The notes under the pieces: model-generated
Told to the model about the DNA's origin: nothing
Seen by the model: only the letters and a program-made list of their open reading frames with translations
Databases searched by the model: none
Translations under genes and position numbers: made by a program
DNA from: Blepharisma stoltei
Lineage: Eukaryota; Ciliophora; Heterotrichea; Heterotrichida; Blepharismidae
NCBI GenBank assembly: GCA_914767885.1
Contig: CAJZBQ010000021.1
Coordinates: forward strand, 558,001-622,000
Length of the DNA: 64,000 nt
Direction: 5' to 3'
In this document: positions 22,424 to 33,600 of the stretch, one piece after another
How the letters are laid out: each line of letters starts with the position of its first letter
Position numbering within the stretch: position 1 is the stretch's first letter

Positions 22424-23137
22424 TGGATGGAAAATAAATGGCTGTCTGTATATGAGACTGAATGCAGCTCATCTTTATTTAAACTAATAAGAAAATAGAT
22501 CAAAATGGCCTGGAGAATTATTTCTCAGGCTCCCAAATTTTAAGTCATTAGCTTAATATAAATTAAACTCTTTAGCTTTTCTTGCTAATTCCAGCGTTTT
22601 TATGAATTATCTGGGATGTCGTCTTCTTAACGCTTTTATTATTTTAAATTTCAGTCTATTATCATAAAAGAAGGCAATAACGCTAATTTGTTGTCCTCTT
22701 GTGTTTAGTAACTGTTTTAGCCTTTCGCAATGTAAAAAATCAGTCAAGCTTTTTAATCGAATTAATATCTTTTGTCAGGTCAACAATAAAGCAATGGGAC
22801 CTTAATTTGATTGTATTCATCATAGCTGTATCCTCTGAGGTTGAATGCTTACAAGCATTATATATAAAAAAGAGACAATTATTTAATATTAATTAAAACA
22901 AAGGATTATAATTACTAAATAGAATTAAATCAGTATTCAAGCCAAACAATAATTTTATAAATGATTAAATTTAATTGTTAAATATAGTTTTTTATTAATA
23001 TTTATTATATTGAGGCCCAATAGCTCATACCCTACAAGCTCTTTAATCGGTATATTTAAATTAAATTGTTGGGTATGTTCAAATACTTTATACCCCTATA
23101 AAATTGGATTTATAATTTATTTTACAGATTAGTTATT
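22424..23137. other. Intergenic AT-rich region
   Basis: 714 bp between the START gene and the kinase tail. No convincing gene; the open stretch near 22700-22896 lacks an ATG and looks non-coding. Confidence 0.4.
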
Positions 23138-26100
23138 TTAATTGGAATTTTTTTCAAGCAAATTTCGAAAGTCACTTGGCTTTCTCAAGCAGCCTAGCTC
23201 TCTTTCCCAGCTCATTTCCAAGGTTTTACTTTCGAGCTCTGCTCTATCTGAATTAGAACTTGAAGTCATATCTGATCCTAAGCTACTTGCAATTTCTCTA
23301 TGAATTAATCCTTTATGATGATTCAAAAGCCATGCATCTCTACTTGATTCATCAATACTTGGTCTTTCTTTACTCCCCCCCTCCCCTCCCCTCCGTGAGT
23401 GAAAAAACAAATTTTGTTCACTCACGGAGGGGGGTTAAATTTTTTTTTTTTTAAAAAAATTTATATATAAATTTTATAAAAATATTTTTTTTCGAAATTT
23501 AAAAAAATCCTAATTCGCAAAAATTGGAAAGCAAATATTAATTCAATTTGTAAAATTTATGTTTTAAAACGCAATTCGTTTAAAATTAAGCAGAATTAGC
23601 TCTAGATTTCATTATACTAATTATCATTTATATATCAAAATTTTTTTCCATAAAAAAATTTTTGTTCACTCACGGAGGGTGGTTTTTGGGCAAAAAATAG
23701 CGGTTTTTCTGGGTGCATGTCTTTTAATCGTGATTTTTTCCCCGGCAGGCTTTATTCTCTGGAATAATTAATCGAATACACTTTGCTCTGCGACGTTTTC
23801 TGGCCCAGTCATTTGCTAGGCGACATTTTCTCGCTCACATTTTCTCTGCGACATAAAATAGTCGACATTTGGCGTCAGACAGATGATGGGCGACATTTAA
23901 TAGTTGCCAAATTCTCGTGGAATATTTCCCCGAATTTATTTTCTCGTGGACATTTACCCTGGGACAAATAATCGAAAAGTTAATCGAAACATTTTAATCG
24001 AAACTTTTTCCCCTGCAGGGGAACTCTTCATTAACTGATTTAATAGTATATAAAGGCAAATCTTATATGCAATATATTAGTAAATATGCTAAAAGTCACA
24101 TTAGAATTGCTTTAGATTGATTATGCTTCAATATTGCTGTTATTTATGATCATGAGGCACTTCATGCTTGCGTATAAAGATGCGGGCTACAAAATAAATA
24201 TATTAATGATCCCTTATTTTGCACTGCAAGGAAATGTCTTTCTGCTTTTGCTTTTGTTCCACTTGATTTGGTGAAGAAAAGTTTGAGGAGTTGATTCAAG
24301 ACTGTAAACTTTTATAGCACTTTCCCTTGAATAGACCGATAACGGGCTGACTTCATCCCGTTATCGGGCTATTCAAGGGAAAGAACTATATCTTTAATGG
24401 ATTTCCAGTAAGCTGACGGGAACAGCCTGTATGGAATGGTGTGAACGCGTGGCAAGCTTAAAGCAGGAATTCCAGATGATATTTATGAAGATTATGTAGA
24501 TGCAGGATGTCTTGATGATGTCTTTGATGATTTGATGGATTTACTGCATGAGGAATCAGATGTGGAGGAAGACGAAGATGAAATAGAAAAAGAGCTGATG
24601 GAGAAAATCAAGGTCTAGGCATGGGCAGAGAAAAAGAGTGAGATTTGATGGATGAGGGAGAATTAATTTTGGCCACACATTCTACCAAAGCCATATCTTA
24701 TGATTTGAAGGAAAGGCAAAGGAAAGTGCTTTCATAAGAGGAATTCAAGCAGCAAGGATAGGTCTAGAGGACTCAGAGCAATCAGAAAACCTAGAAGATC
24801 AGAAAGCCCAGAAGACTCATAGAACCCTGAAATCCCTGAAAGCCCCAGAAAACTCAGAAACTCTGAAGCCTCAGAAAACCCAGAATTGGTCTATTAAAAG
24901 CCAAGAACACAATAATATCAAAAGAATTATTAAAAAAGGAAGTACCAAAGAAATTATCACAGAAAAAACTGAAAAATTAGAAAAAAGTTAAGGATTTAAA
25001 ATAATCCATAAGAATATAAAGATAAAGATTCAAGACGTAAATATTCAAATGAACCTAAAAGAATAGACTTTTTATATATCCCATTAAATGTCAACTAAGA
25101 CTAATCTCCGAGCTGTCCAGGAAAGAGGAAAATTCTCGGAATGTGTTCGACAAGGAGTTTTACTACAGCTCTATGGAGTCATATGGCGAAATTGATGCTC
25201 TTGAAGAGTATCTGGAAGAATTGGAAGATGAATGGGAAGAGTTGAAGAAGATAGAAGAAGAGAGAAAGATGAGAAGATATTGATAGAAATGGTGCTCAAT
25301 GAGACACAGGAATTGAAGGAACGGTGATTGACTCAGAAGAACTGGTGCAAGCTGTGTATAAGTGCAGGGAGTTACCTCAGTCATTCATTAGTGGGAGAAT
25401 GGAAGCCCAGGCAGAAACCACTGGGACAGAACAAAAAGTTGAATGAAAGCAAGAGCAATACGGCAGAGCAGCTGCTGGGCAAGCAGACAAATCGAACTAA
25501 GAAAAAAAAGTTAGAGAAGGTCCAGAATTGAGAAGAGAGAGTAGAGGAGAAGGAAAAATAATAAAAGGAGGAGAGAAAGGGAAGATTAAAGGAGAAGCTA
25601 AAGGGAATTGCAAGAGAAAAGGGAAAAAAATATGAGGAAGCAACTAGAGGAGGAGGAGGATGAAGGGAAAAGCAGGAGGAACAAACTGAAGAAGAGTTCG
25701 AAAGGGAAAATGAAGGAGAGTCTGGGAGAAACTAGGGTAGAATCTTGAAGAAATGCGGGGATCGAACTGAAGGGGATTGATGGAAGAAGCAAGAGGAAAA
25801 GGAAAAGGAAAAAGAAGAAGAAGAAGCTGAAGTTGATGATGGATGAAGGAAAACTCGCAGAAGTGAAGAGAATAGATCTTGCTTTTAAGATCTTTCACAT
25901 AAAGTTGTTAGTAGCTAGAGCAAAAGAATTTCAAAATGAAAAATACAAAGCGGATAACAGCGAGAGTTATTTCAGAGTAGATTAGATAAATGATTAATTA
26001 AGAGGCCATAAGGCCTGGGCAGTGACTGCTGCTGAATTTGAATGGAAATGGAACCTAAAACAATAGAACTATTAGATTTTTTTAAGTGCACGTGGATAGG

Positions 26101-28368
26101 TATTCTTGACCAAAATGGAGTAAGAAAGAATCTCTATTTTCTATTAATTTATGAAACTCATTCTTCAATGTGTAGCAGGATCTTCCACGAACAAACAATG
26201 CTGAGGAAGGATGGCATAGAGGATTCGAGAGTTTACTTGAGCTTTGAAATTTCCTTAAAGCCTGAAGATGAGATATACATTAGAATGGCGGCACGTGTTA
26301 GCCTGCCATCTAGGAGCAACGGTTAGAATTACGACCAAGGCTAACTGGTAAAGACTCCAAGCGAGAATCAAGCCCAAACTCAAGAGATATATATCCGGCT
26401 AGGCTTAGACTACTTTCATCTGGTTGAAAATGAAGATGTCCAGCAGCATCTCATAGACCCTTGGGCGTTCCTCTACCGAGAAATCTTGGGTTATGGCCTG
26501 AGCAGCAGTAATGCAGTTTTTTCCTGTAGCTATAAAAAGTAAAGTAGTATATATTATATTTAAAAAAAAATTAATTATAATTTCGAGCAAATGTCGCCGG
26601 GTAAATATTTTCGAGGAAATGTAATTCGATTAAAAATGTCCGAGGAAATGCCGTAGTGTAAATGTCCTCGAGAAATTTTACGTCCGGGCAAATGTCGCCG
26701 AGTAAATCACACGAGCAAATGTCACACGAGAATATGGTTTCGAGCAAATGTCGCAGGGGAATTTACCTTCGAGGAAATGACAGACTAGTAAATGACTGCC
26801 TAGCATATAGTTTTCTATCAAAAAAGCCTAGAAAAATGTAGCACGATTATTTGTCCACTATTAAAATGGGTGCACCGATTTTTCTAATGGTTTTGTTCAC
26901 TCACGGAGGGGGGAGTTAGGATTTTTTCTCAGCAGTTTAGATACAAAATTAAATAATCCGTAACTGTAATGATTCCAAATTTTTTCAGAAAAACAAATTT
27001 TGCATTTTTTGTTTGATAGAAGTCTTTCTTCTACATTACCGATAGAGAAAGGCGAATTTCTGGTCAGCATAGTATAAATCACAACGCCTGTGCTAAAAAT
27101 ATCAACTTTTGGACCATATTTTGATTTCTTGAGGATTTCTGGTGCCATATATCCTGGCGATCCACAAACTTGAAACAATGAATCGTCAGAATTGCAAGCC
27201 AGACCGAAATCGCATAATTTAAATTCTAATGGCCGATGAGATACCACAAGAATATTTTCAAGCTTAATGTCTCTATGAATCACATGCTGATCTTTAAGAT
27301 ATCTAAGGACATCAAGCATTTTGATAGCGAATCTTCTTATGGTTTTTTCAGAAAATCTGTCTTTTCTATCAAGAGCACTCAAAAGGTCTTTTCCAGCAAC
27401 ATATTCCATAACCAAATAAAGATAATATGACGTTTCGTATACGTGAAACAGTTTCACAATCCTGGGATGGTCTAGCTTCCTCTGAATAGAAATTTCATTA
27501 GCAAGTGACTCGAGAGATTTATTCTTGGTGAGATAAGGACTCTTTTCGATACTTTTGACAGCGTAGTATTTTTGATCGATTTTGTTTTGGGCTAGGTAAA
27601 CGGTTGTGTCTTCTCCATAGCTGAGAGTTTCAGAGATAATAAAATCACTATTGAAGCTCTTAAGAATAGCAATTTTTGAAAGAATGCCATATCATATTTC
27701 ATATTCATCGTAATTTATTGCATAAAATGTCTTACACCCCCTCTCCTTGAGCGAACGAAACTATGGAAAAATCCTTATTTTTGGCTCAAACCCACCCTCC
27801 ATAACGAACAAAAATTTTTTAATAGAAAATATTTTATCGAAAAAATGTTGATATATATGTGATGATTAATATAATGAAATCTTGAGCTAATTCTGTTTAA
27901 TTTTAAACAAATTGCGTTTTTAAAATGTAATTTTTGCAAGTTATATTAATATTTGCTTTCCAATTTTTGCGAAGTGGGATTTTTTTAAATTTTGAAAAAA
28001 AAATTATCCTATAAAATTATTAAAAAAAAATTAACCCCCTCTGTAGCGAACAAGATTTTTTCTTCGATCACAGAGGGGGAGTTAGAGAAATTTCCTCTTG
28101 CTAAATTAAATCCATGATATACGCTATTATATATTGTCTGTGTAATTGGCTGCATGACTGTGAACTCCAGATTATGTGACTTAATTGGTTGCCCTGATTG
28201 AGATTTATAAATTAAATTTGTTCCTTCAATTGAAAATCTTTGGGTTTTTTGTGTTCCTTTAATGAAAATCATTAGTAGACCTTCATAAAAAGGCTTGGAA
28301 TCTTTAAGAGGGGTGCTCCTGATCCAAAAGGACTGAGTAGGCCTTATTGCAGAAAATATTGAATCCAT
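23138..28368 (-). CDS. PH-domain Ser/Thr kinase (CAMK/AGC-like), interrupted by 0.35-kb and 3.5-kb IESs
   Basis: 444 residues from 28368-28082, 27731-26916 and 23369-23138. The N-terminal 130 residues look like a pleckstrin-homology domain (KPFYEGLLMIFIKG.. and, after the first join, FSKTFYAINYDEYEIWYGIL). The kinase domain follows: YAVKSIEK, HVIHRDIKLENIL, CDFGLACN, GSPGYMAPEIL, and subdomain XI LLRKNP-KERPSIDE, which is only complete after removing the 3.5-kb IES. The C-terminal 60 residues are Ser-rich. One TGA Trp (YEIWYG). The PH domain suggests recruitment to phosphoinositide membranes. Both IESs carry TTA duplications. Confidence 0.88.
24320..24383. repeat. Foldback hairpin, 27-bp arms
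   Basis: The arms CTTTCCCTTGAATAG.CCGATAACGGG and their inverse surround a 10-nt loop, with one mismatch. Flanking TATAG/CTATA extends the symmetry. It could be a tiny MITE of another family or a structured RNA. Confidence 0.7.
24450..25535 (+). pseudogene. Decayed coding remnants in the germline-limited element
   Basis: Protein-like fragments in shifting frames: IPDDIYEDYVDAGCLDDVFD followed by an acidic tail and TAG near 24617; EFYYSSMESYGEIDALEEYL with a coiled-coil tail (25147-25285); EELVQAVYKCRELPQSFISG (25336-25395). Frameshifts and stops separate them. Likely remains of one or two genes carried by the element; family unknown. Confidence 0.4.
25540..25860 (+). repeat. Purine-rich low-complexity tract
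   Basis: About 320 bp almost entirely of G and A on the plus strand (GGAGGA, GAAGAA, AGGAAAAGG units). It may be a decayed Lys/Glu/Arg-rich coding tract; no stable frame. Confidence 0.6.
26042..26542 (+). CDS. Germline-limited ORF, split by a small retroposon-like insert
   Basis: Begins MEMEPKTIELLDFFKCTWIG. Removing 26271-26430 with one copy of the 8-bp repeat tgaagatg gives ..SLKPED-VQQHLIDPWAFLY.. ending TAA, 113 residues. No family recognised. It lies entirely inside the 3.5-kb IES, so it would be absent from the somatic nucleus. The minus strand is also open over 26405-26590, so strand and reality are uncertain. Confidence 0.35.
26271..26430 (+). mobile_element. Retroposon-like insert, 160 bp
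   Basis: Flanked by tgaagatg (26263-26270 and 26431-26438). Begins agatatacattagAATGGCGG, the 5' signature of the family. Confidence 0.55.
27735..28081. mobile_element. MITE-A IES in the kinase PH domain
   Basis: TTA at 27732-27734 and 28082-28084. Decayed double terminus on the left (CACCCCCTCTCCTTGAGCG) and inverted pair on the right. Joins GNFS to KTFYAINYDEYE. Confidence 0.88.
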
Positions 28369-29172
28369 TTTAATTTATATTTTTTGATTTTTCCTGTAAA
28401 TTATTTTATGTTTATCGGTTTTAAAATGGAATTGCAAAGCAGGCAAAAATTTATAAAAGAAATTTTTTGCATTGTCTCTGTTTTAAGAAATTTTTCTTGC
28501 TTTGGTCATACAAATATGTTAGAGCTATAAATATTTCGTTCGGAAATCATATTTAAGATGAATCGAATTATTATTAAGAAAATTTTATCATAAAATCTGT
28601 CTAAAAAGTTCTGATTAAGATGATATGTTCAATTAAATTGTTGCAAAATAGTATATCTTTATTAAATAATTTATTGTTATGCGCTTAAACGGTAATGAAT
28701 AGGCTATATTTACCAATCAATTATTCTCGATAAAAGTTAAATCATCTCATTTCTTACAACTCCATCAGCTCCAATTTCAAAATCTAAATAACCGAATCAT
28801 TTTTCTAAAATTAAAACTTTGTTTAAAATGAAATAAAAAAAGTCCTTTCTCACATATGAGCTTTAATGCTAATGGCATAAAGCTCATCTGCTTTAATTTT
28901 CACCAAACTATTTTTAAACATGATTTTAACCAGCGAATGCATTTCAGAGATTGTAACTTTCTTATTATTTTTCATCTCTGAGTGTATAAACCGTTTATTT
29001 TTAAGTTTAGATTTCATGGCGATTTGCAAGAAAATAGCATATATATTTATTTGTTTTATCATCTTTAAGGCTCTCTATTGTTAACTTAGATTGAACAGCT
29101 GTTGAAATTCTTAGAGCATGAATGATAATAGTTAGGAGACCCAATTATTATATTTCAAAATTTCACATAAAA
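28369..29172. other. Intergenic AT-rich region
   Basis: About 800 bp, mostly featureless and over 70% A+T. A minus-strand ORF of 70 residues (28850-29062, EMHSLVKIMFKNSLVKIKA) is followed by another open piece ending near 28739 (EKWFGYLDFEIGADGVV). They may be parts of one small gene, but no intron or TA pair joins them. Confidence 0.4.
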
Positions 29173-30567
29173 ATGAAATCAAATTCATTGTAAGTTTTAA
29201 GCAGCCTTGAAGTACGCACAATCACATGGTCCAGAGACACTCATGGCCTCTTCGATTATGAGTCTCGCTCTACAACAAAGTCAAACTTCAAAATCTCCTC
29301 CTCATGCTCGATTTTTCGAGCCAACCAAACTTGTTATGCAGTTGCAGACGACACTAAAGATATCCATGAAGGTCCAGAGCCTCTCCTCAGTATCAGGAAA
29401 AATCTTGGCACCTTCCTAGCCCATCAATTTGGAGAATCCAATGAAAAGCTCTGATTTGTGGTCAAATATATGAAATCTAATGGATCCAAAGGACACATCA
29501 TGCATGAAGGTGACTGGCTGAAACTTGGAAGAGTCCGCTTTAGAGTCAAAAAAATTTCTATAAATAAAGGCTCAAATGTGGACATTCCAGGCTTCCTGGG
29601 AGCAATCCCATCTGATATGGAAAACATTGAGCAAGAAGATTCAAACCAAGGCAACAATCAATGCAGGATTTGCCTTTATGATAACAGTACCAAGGCAGAC
29701 CCACTCATTAGTCCTTGCAAATGCTCTGGAACTATGAAGTATGTTCATATAAACTGCTTAAAAGAGTGACTAAAAAATAAAGTGGCAACCAGACAGTCAG
29801 AAAGGGCAATTTCCTACTACTGGAAAGACCTTGCTTGTGAACTCTGCAAGACAAAACTCCCCTCCTGCATGAATTTCGAAGGCCAAAAGATAGAGCTTGT
29901 TAGTATGGCTTATCCTACGAAGTCATATATGATAATTGAAGATTATCGCCCAGAAAGCAGACAAAGCCATGGTTTGCATATCATTTCTATAGAAGAAGGC
30001 CAACTTGCTTTAATAGGCAGAGGGCATGAGTGTGATGTCAAATTATCAGATATCTCTGTAAGCAGACACCACGCAAGAATTAAACTGCAAAATAATCAAT
30101 TTATTATCGAGGATCAGAATAGTAAATTTGGCACTTTATTGCAGGCAAAGAAAACAATACCATTGTCATCGCATCATGATGTGACGATCCAGGCAAATCG
30201 AACAGTTTTGCATATGTCGTTAAAAGAGCCTTGAAACTGCGGGATGTTTTGTATGTGTCTTAATAAGCAAGTCATGCCTGTTGAAGAAATTTCTTATTTA
30301 ACTCAGGAAGGGGGCAACTTTGAAGAGGAAGAGCCAGAAGAAATCGAGGAAGACGAAGAGTCACAGGCAGTGGGCATGTCTAGTTCTATAAATAGAGGGT
30401 CAGATTCAGGGGCTGTACAAAGATTGGTTTTTACTATAAACGCTGAAAGAGCTGAAGAAGAAAAAAAAGAAGAATCTAAGGAAGAAGAAAGAAAAGAAGA
30501 CTTCGAGGAGCAAGTCAAGATGAGTGAGCCGAAAGAGCAGAACAGCATAGAAATGGTCCAGATTTAA
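29173..30567 (+). CDS. RING-CH (MARCH-type) plus FHA domain protein, probable E3 ubiquitin ligase
   Basis: 459 residues after removing a 15-nt intron at 29190-29204. The C4HC3 RING-CH finger spans about residues 158-215: CRICLYD, CKCSGTMKYVHINCLKEW, CELC. An FHA domain follows at about 265-330 (LIGRGHECDVKLSDISVSRH, NSKFGTLL), which should bind phosphothreonine. The segment before the finger (KGHIMHEGDWLKLGRVRF) resembles a second, partial FHA fold. The tail is Glu-rich. TGA Trp codons occur at EKLWFV, LKEWLK and EPWNCG. No membrane helices, unlike animal MARCH proteins. Such a protein would ubiquitinate phosphorylated partners. Confidence 0.9.
29190..29204 (+). other. 15-nt intron in RING-CH/FHA gene
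   Basis: GTAAGTTTTAAGCAG. Splits a Phe codon TT|C. Confidence 0.88.
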
Positions 30568-30684
30568 CTATATCTCAATTTTAATTATGAAATTATATTC
30601 TAATTATCGCTAACTTGCACCATTTTTAAGCTTATTTGTGCTCAAGAAAAGATAAATTGAATTTAAAAGCATAATTTATTCATC

Positions 30685-33600
30685 TTAGAAATTAATTTCT
30701 TCTTCCCAGCCTCCTTCTGCAACTCTGTCCAAGTCAATTGCTTGACAATGGGTAATTGCGTATAAGAATTTTTCCCTCATAATTTCTTTAGAAGAATATG
30801 GAGGCAAGTCCAGTTGGAAAAAGCATGTGTGGGCTACTGGCAAATAGCTGTCAGGGTTTCCAGCTTTATTTAACTGTGTCAGCTTAAATCTCTTGAAATC
30901 TCTGCCTGATGGTAGCCTAGATCTTCCCCACACAAATCTCAAGAACTGGGATCGATCCCTAGCACTTACTTCTTTAAGGACTTCCCAGAAATATTTTACA
31001 TGTGGTGCATCTGCGCTTATGTTTTCATACTCAGTTTTCCCTTTCAGAAGATCCACATCAATATCAGCTGCTCCACAGACCATATTTTCTACTTGTTTTC
31101 AGCTGAATAAGTTCAACAGATTCAAAGGCACTACACAGCTGATCCCTTTTCTGATAGCAGTATATTGCTTTTCGCTTTCATTAAGTCTCAGCTGCTCTAC
31201 TAGGACAGCGTATTCTTGGGCTCGCTGATAAGTAACTGGGATTTCTCTGCCATCTTTGACGAGGTCAACAATTCTTCCGCTGGAGTCATGAGTGCTGAAG
31301 TTGATGTTTTCAAACGCATCTCCGAAGTTGTCAGGGGTAATGCCTTGCTCGTTAAGATTCCTTAGTATGTCAAGCATCTGTACACAGCATTCGTCGACTC
31401 CTTTCAAATCGTTTATGGTGACTTCTTCTAGCATAAGTCTCTTCCAAAATAGCGGAGGAAGGGTTAAGTTCAAGTTGTTTTGGGTTCTTATCGCAACACC
31501 CATAAGTTTGCCGAGGAATTGGAATAGGTCAAGCTGCAAAGCAGAATCTGCTATAGGGTTGATTATCCAAGAATCACGGTTCTCACCAACGCTATGAACT
31601 TTATTTTGCGTTGGCACAAAGAGAGGAAGGAATCGAGACATAAGCTCATCACACATAGTGCTTAAAGCTTCATTATATGGTCCTCCTGCATCTGTTGACC
31701 CTTCTCCTCTGAAAACAACTTTAAAGATTCTTTCAGGATTCCTAAATGACCGCGGAGTATTTGTATTGATGACTCTATAAATTTGTCCAAATAGGCTTAC
31801 CAAAGCTTGTGAGTCTACCTTTCCTAGATATTTCAGTCTCATAGCTTTAGTTCTGTCAACAGAAATTTCAGGTCTTGACTCCGTCTTTGTGCTATTCAAA
31901 ACGGCATTGAACATGGAGTTTTTCATGTTGAAGAAGATGTAGCCTCTTGTGCTTAAGAAGAGCTTTTGCAGCTCATCAAGACCTTCTCTAGAGGTGGTGT
32001 TTAAGTCAAGCGAAATTAAAGGCAAAATTTTTTCTACCTGCTTGTTGAAATAAGAAATAATCCTGAACATATCTTGGAGATCTCCAACTGAGAGATTTTC
32101 TAACAGCTGATAATGCCGCAAATCTTGAGGAGCTGGGTTGATATCTTCTATTTCAAGCTTGCTCGGGTCTTTCCCTTTAGATATGCAGAGCTCATCGATG
32201 AACTGGACTAATTGCTCTTCAGTTGCTTTACTTATATTGCTTAAGTGCTTTTCTGTGAAAATCTTCCATTTTTCTAGCTGTTTTTCAGTTAAACATTCTA
32301 TCACTCTCATTTTGTTATCTCCAGTGTAGCAAGGAGTGACCTTAAACTTATAGCCCCATTCTTTTGCTTCTGCCCCAGGTGGGAACTCTCTTTTCATTCC
32401 CATTAAATCAATTTCTTCTGGTATTGCTGGTGTTTTATTGATGATAACTTCTTGTTTTTCTCCATCAAATGAAACTGCGAACACATAGCTCCTCTCTGCA
32501 TCAATTGTCATTACTGATGTGGCCACTTCGACCATATTTTTATAGAAGGTTGTCGTGCTTTTCTCAATGTCGAAATAAATTCCTATGATATCCTTGGCTT
32601 GGAATGGCTCAATTTGACGCTCAACTCCGTTGAAAGTAGCAATCCCATTTGCCTGATAGCAAGCAGTGTTATCTCTCACAAGAGACCCATGCCTTTCAAT
32701 CCCATCTGGTACAATTCCTAGCTGAATTTTATCATTCTCCTTCATCTTGTTGACCAAAATTTCTATATAATGCCTTCCTGCCTGCATCCCAAGTCCAGTG
32801 ATTTGAACACTTCTGTTTTCAACTGGACCAGTAGTTTTGACCTTCCTTTGGTCTTGTGAGAAGTAAATATTTCCAGAGAGGTTGCTTGGCCTTTTCCATG
32901 CATGCATATGAGTCAGCAAATATCCACAGTTAATAGGGAAATGATAGAAAACTTGGTCGCCATCAATAGTAAATTTCTTCTTGCTAAGCTTGCTAAACGA
33001 GGCGATGTAACTCTCTACAGAAGTGACTGTTAAATTTTGGTTGCTGCCTCCAAAACAGACAACTGGGATGACTTCATCAGCGATGTCGTTGAAAGTGTGG
33101 AGTTCTATTTCATTTTTGATGAAGGTGATTGACCTCTCTTCCATGTTAATCATCAGCGCTATTGAGTCTCCAGACCGATACTTGGACTCAGAGTTTGTGA
33201 CCTTCTCTCCTCGTCGATGGAATTCGCCTGTTGTTTTCCATGTCCAGAGATCGTGAGAGTTGTCACTGTTAATGACTTCGTTAAGTCGGTAGTTACCATC
33301 AGCTTTGAAGATTCCGATATAGAGGTAATCAGATCGGCCGTCGTTATCAATGTGGAAGGTGATTTTTATTTTACCTTGGGAATAGGACTCAGACCACACA
33401 GCACAGCCCCAGCCACTTGAATTTGTCCTAGTCACTGCTCTGTTGTTGTTACTGAACTGTATATCAGGTCCTCTTGGGTCGTTTGCCCATGCTGCATCAG
33501 TAAGTGCAACGTCAGTTCCTGTCTCTATTGGTTGGAGTCCAGCCTTGTCATAGGTGAATAATATCGCATCTTGGTTATCCAGCTTGCTTCTTTCATCAAA

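Larger units (their letters stand above)
23711..26875. mobile_element. Mutator-like/foldback element inside MITE-A
   Basis: It splits the MITE-A between a near-perfect 10-bp repeat (cggtttttct 23701-23710, cgatttttct 26876-26885). The ends are inverted (GGGTGCATGTCTTTTAAT and, reversed, GTGCACCCATTTTAAT). Inside each end lies an array of about 22-bp imperfect repeats around GCGACATTT (23790-23990) and its inverse AAATGTCGC (26580-26780). A 9-10 bp duplication with long complex inverted ends suggests the Mutator superfamily, but no transposase was recognised. Confidence 0.65.
23373..26915. mobile_element. MITE-A carrying a 3.2-kb insertion; 3.5-kb IES in the kinase gene
   Basis: TTA at 23370-23372 and 26916-26918. 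The MITE-A body is 23373-23710 plus 26876-26915. The left end has the inverted pair of termini and the body continues to tagcggtttttct; the missing outer terminus (TTTTGTTCACTCACGGAGGG) appears at 26891. Excision of the whole block completes kinase subdomain XI. Confidence 0.88.

Noticed and set aside
22699-22896. 65-codon ORF
   Set aside because: No ATG start, AT-rich composition, no Trp-TGA or intron support and no recognisable domain.
23780-24000. CRISPR-like array of spaced short repeats
   Set aside because: Eukaryotic DNA. The units are imperfect, closely packed and mirrored at the far end of the same element, so they are transposon end repeats.
26405-26590. Minus-strand ORF with plausible helix (ITAAQAITQDFSVEERPRVY)
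   Set aside because: It spans the boundary of the small insert at 26271-26430. Once that is removed it ends at once, whereas the plus-strand ORF continues.
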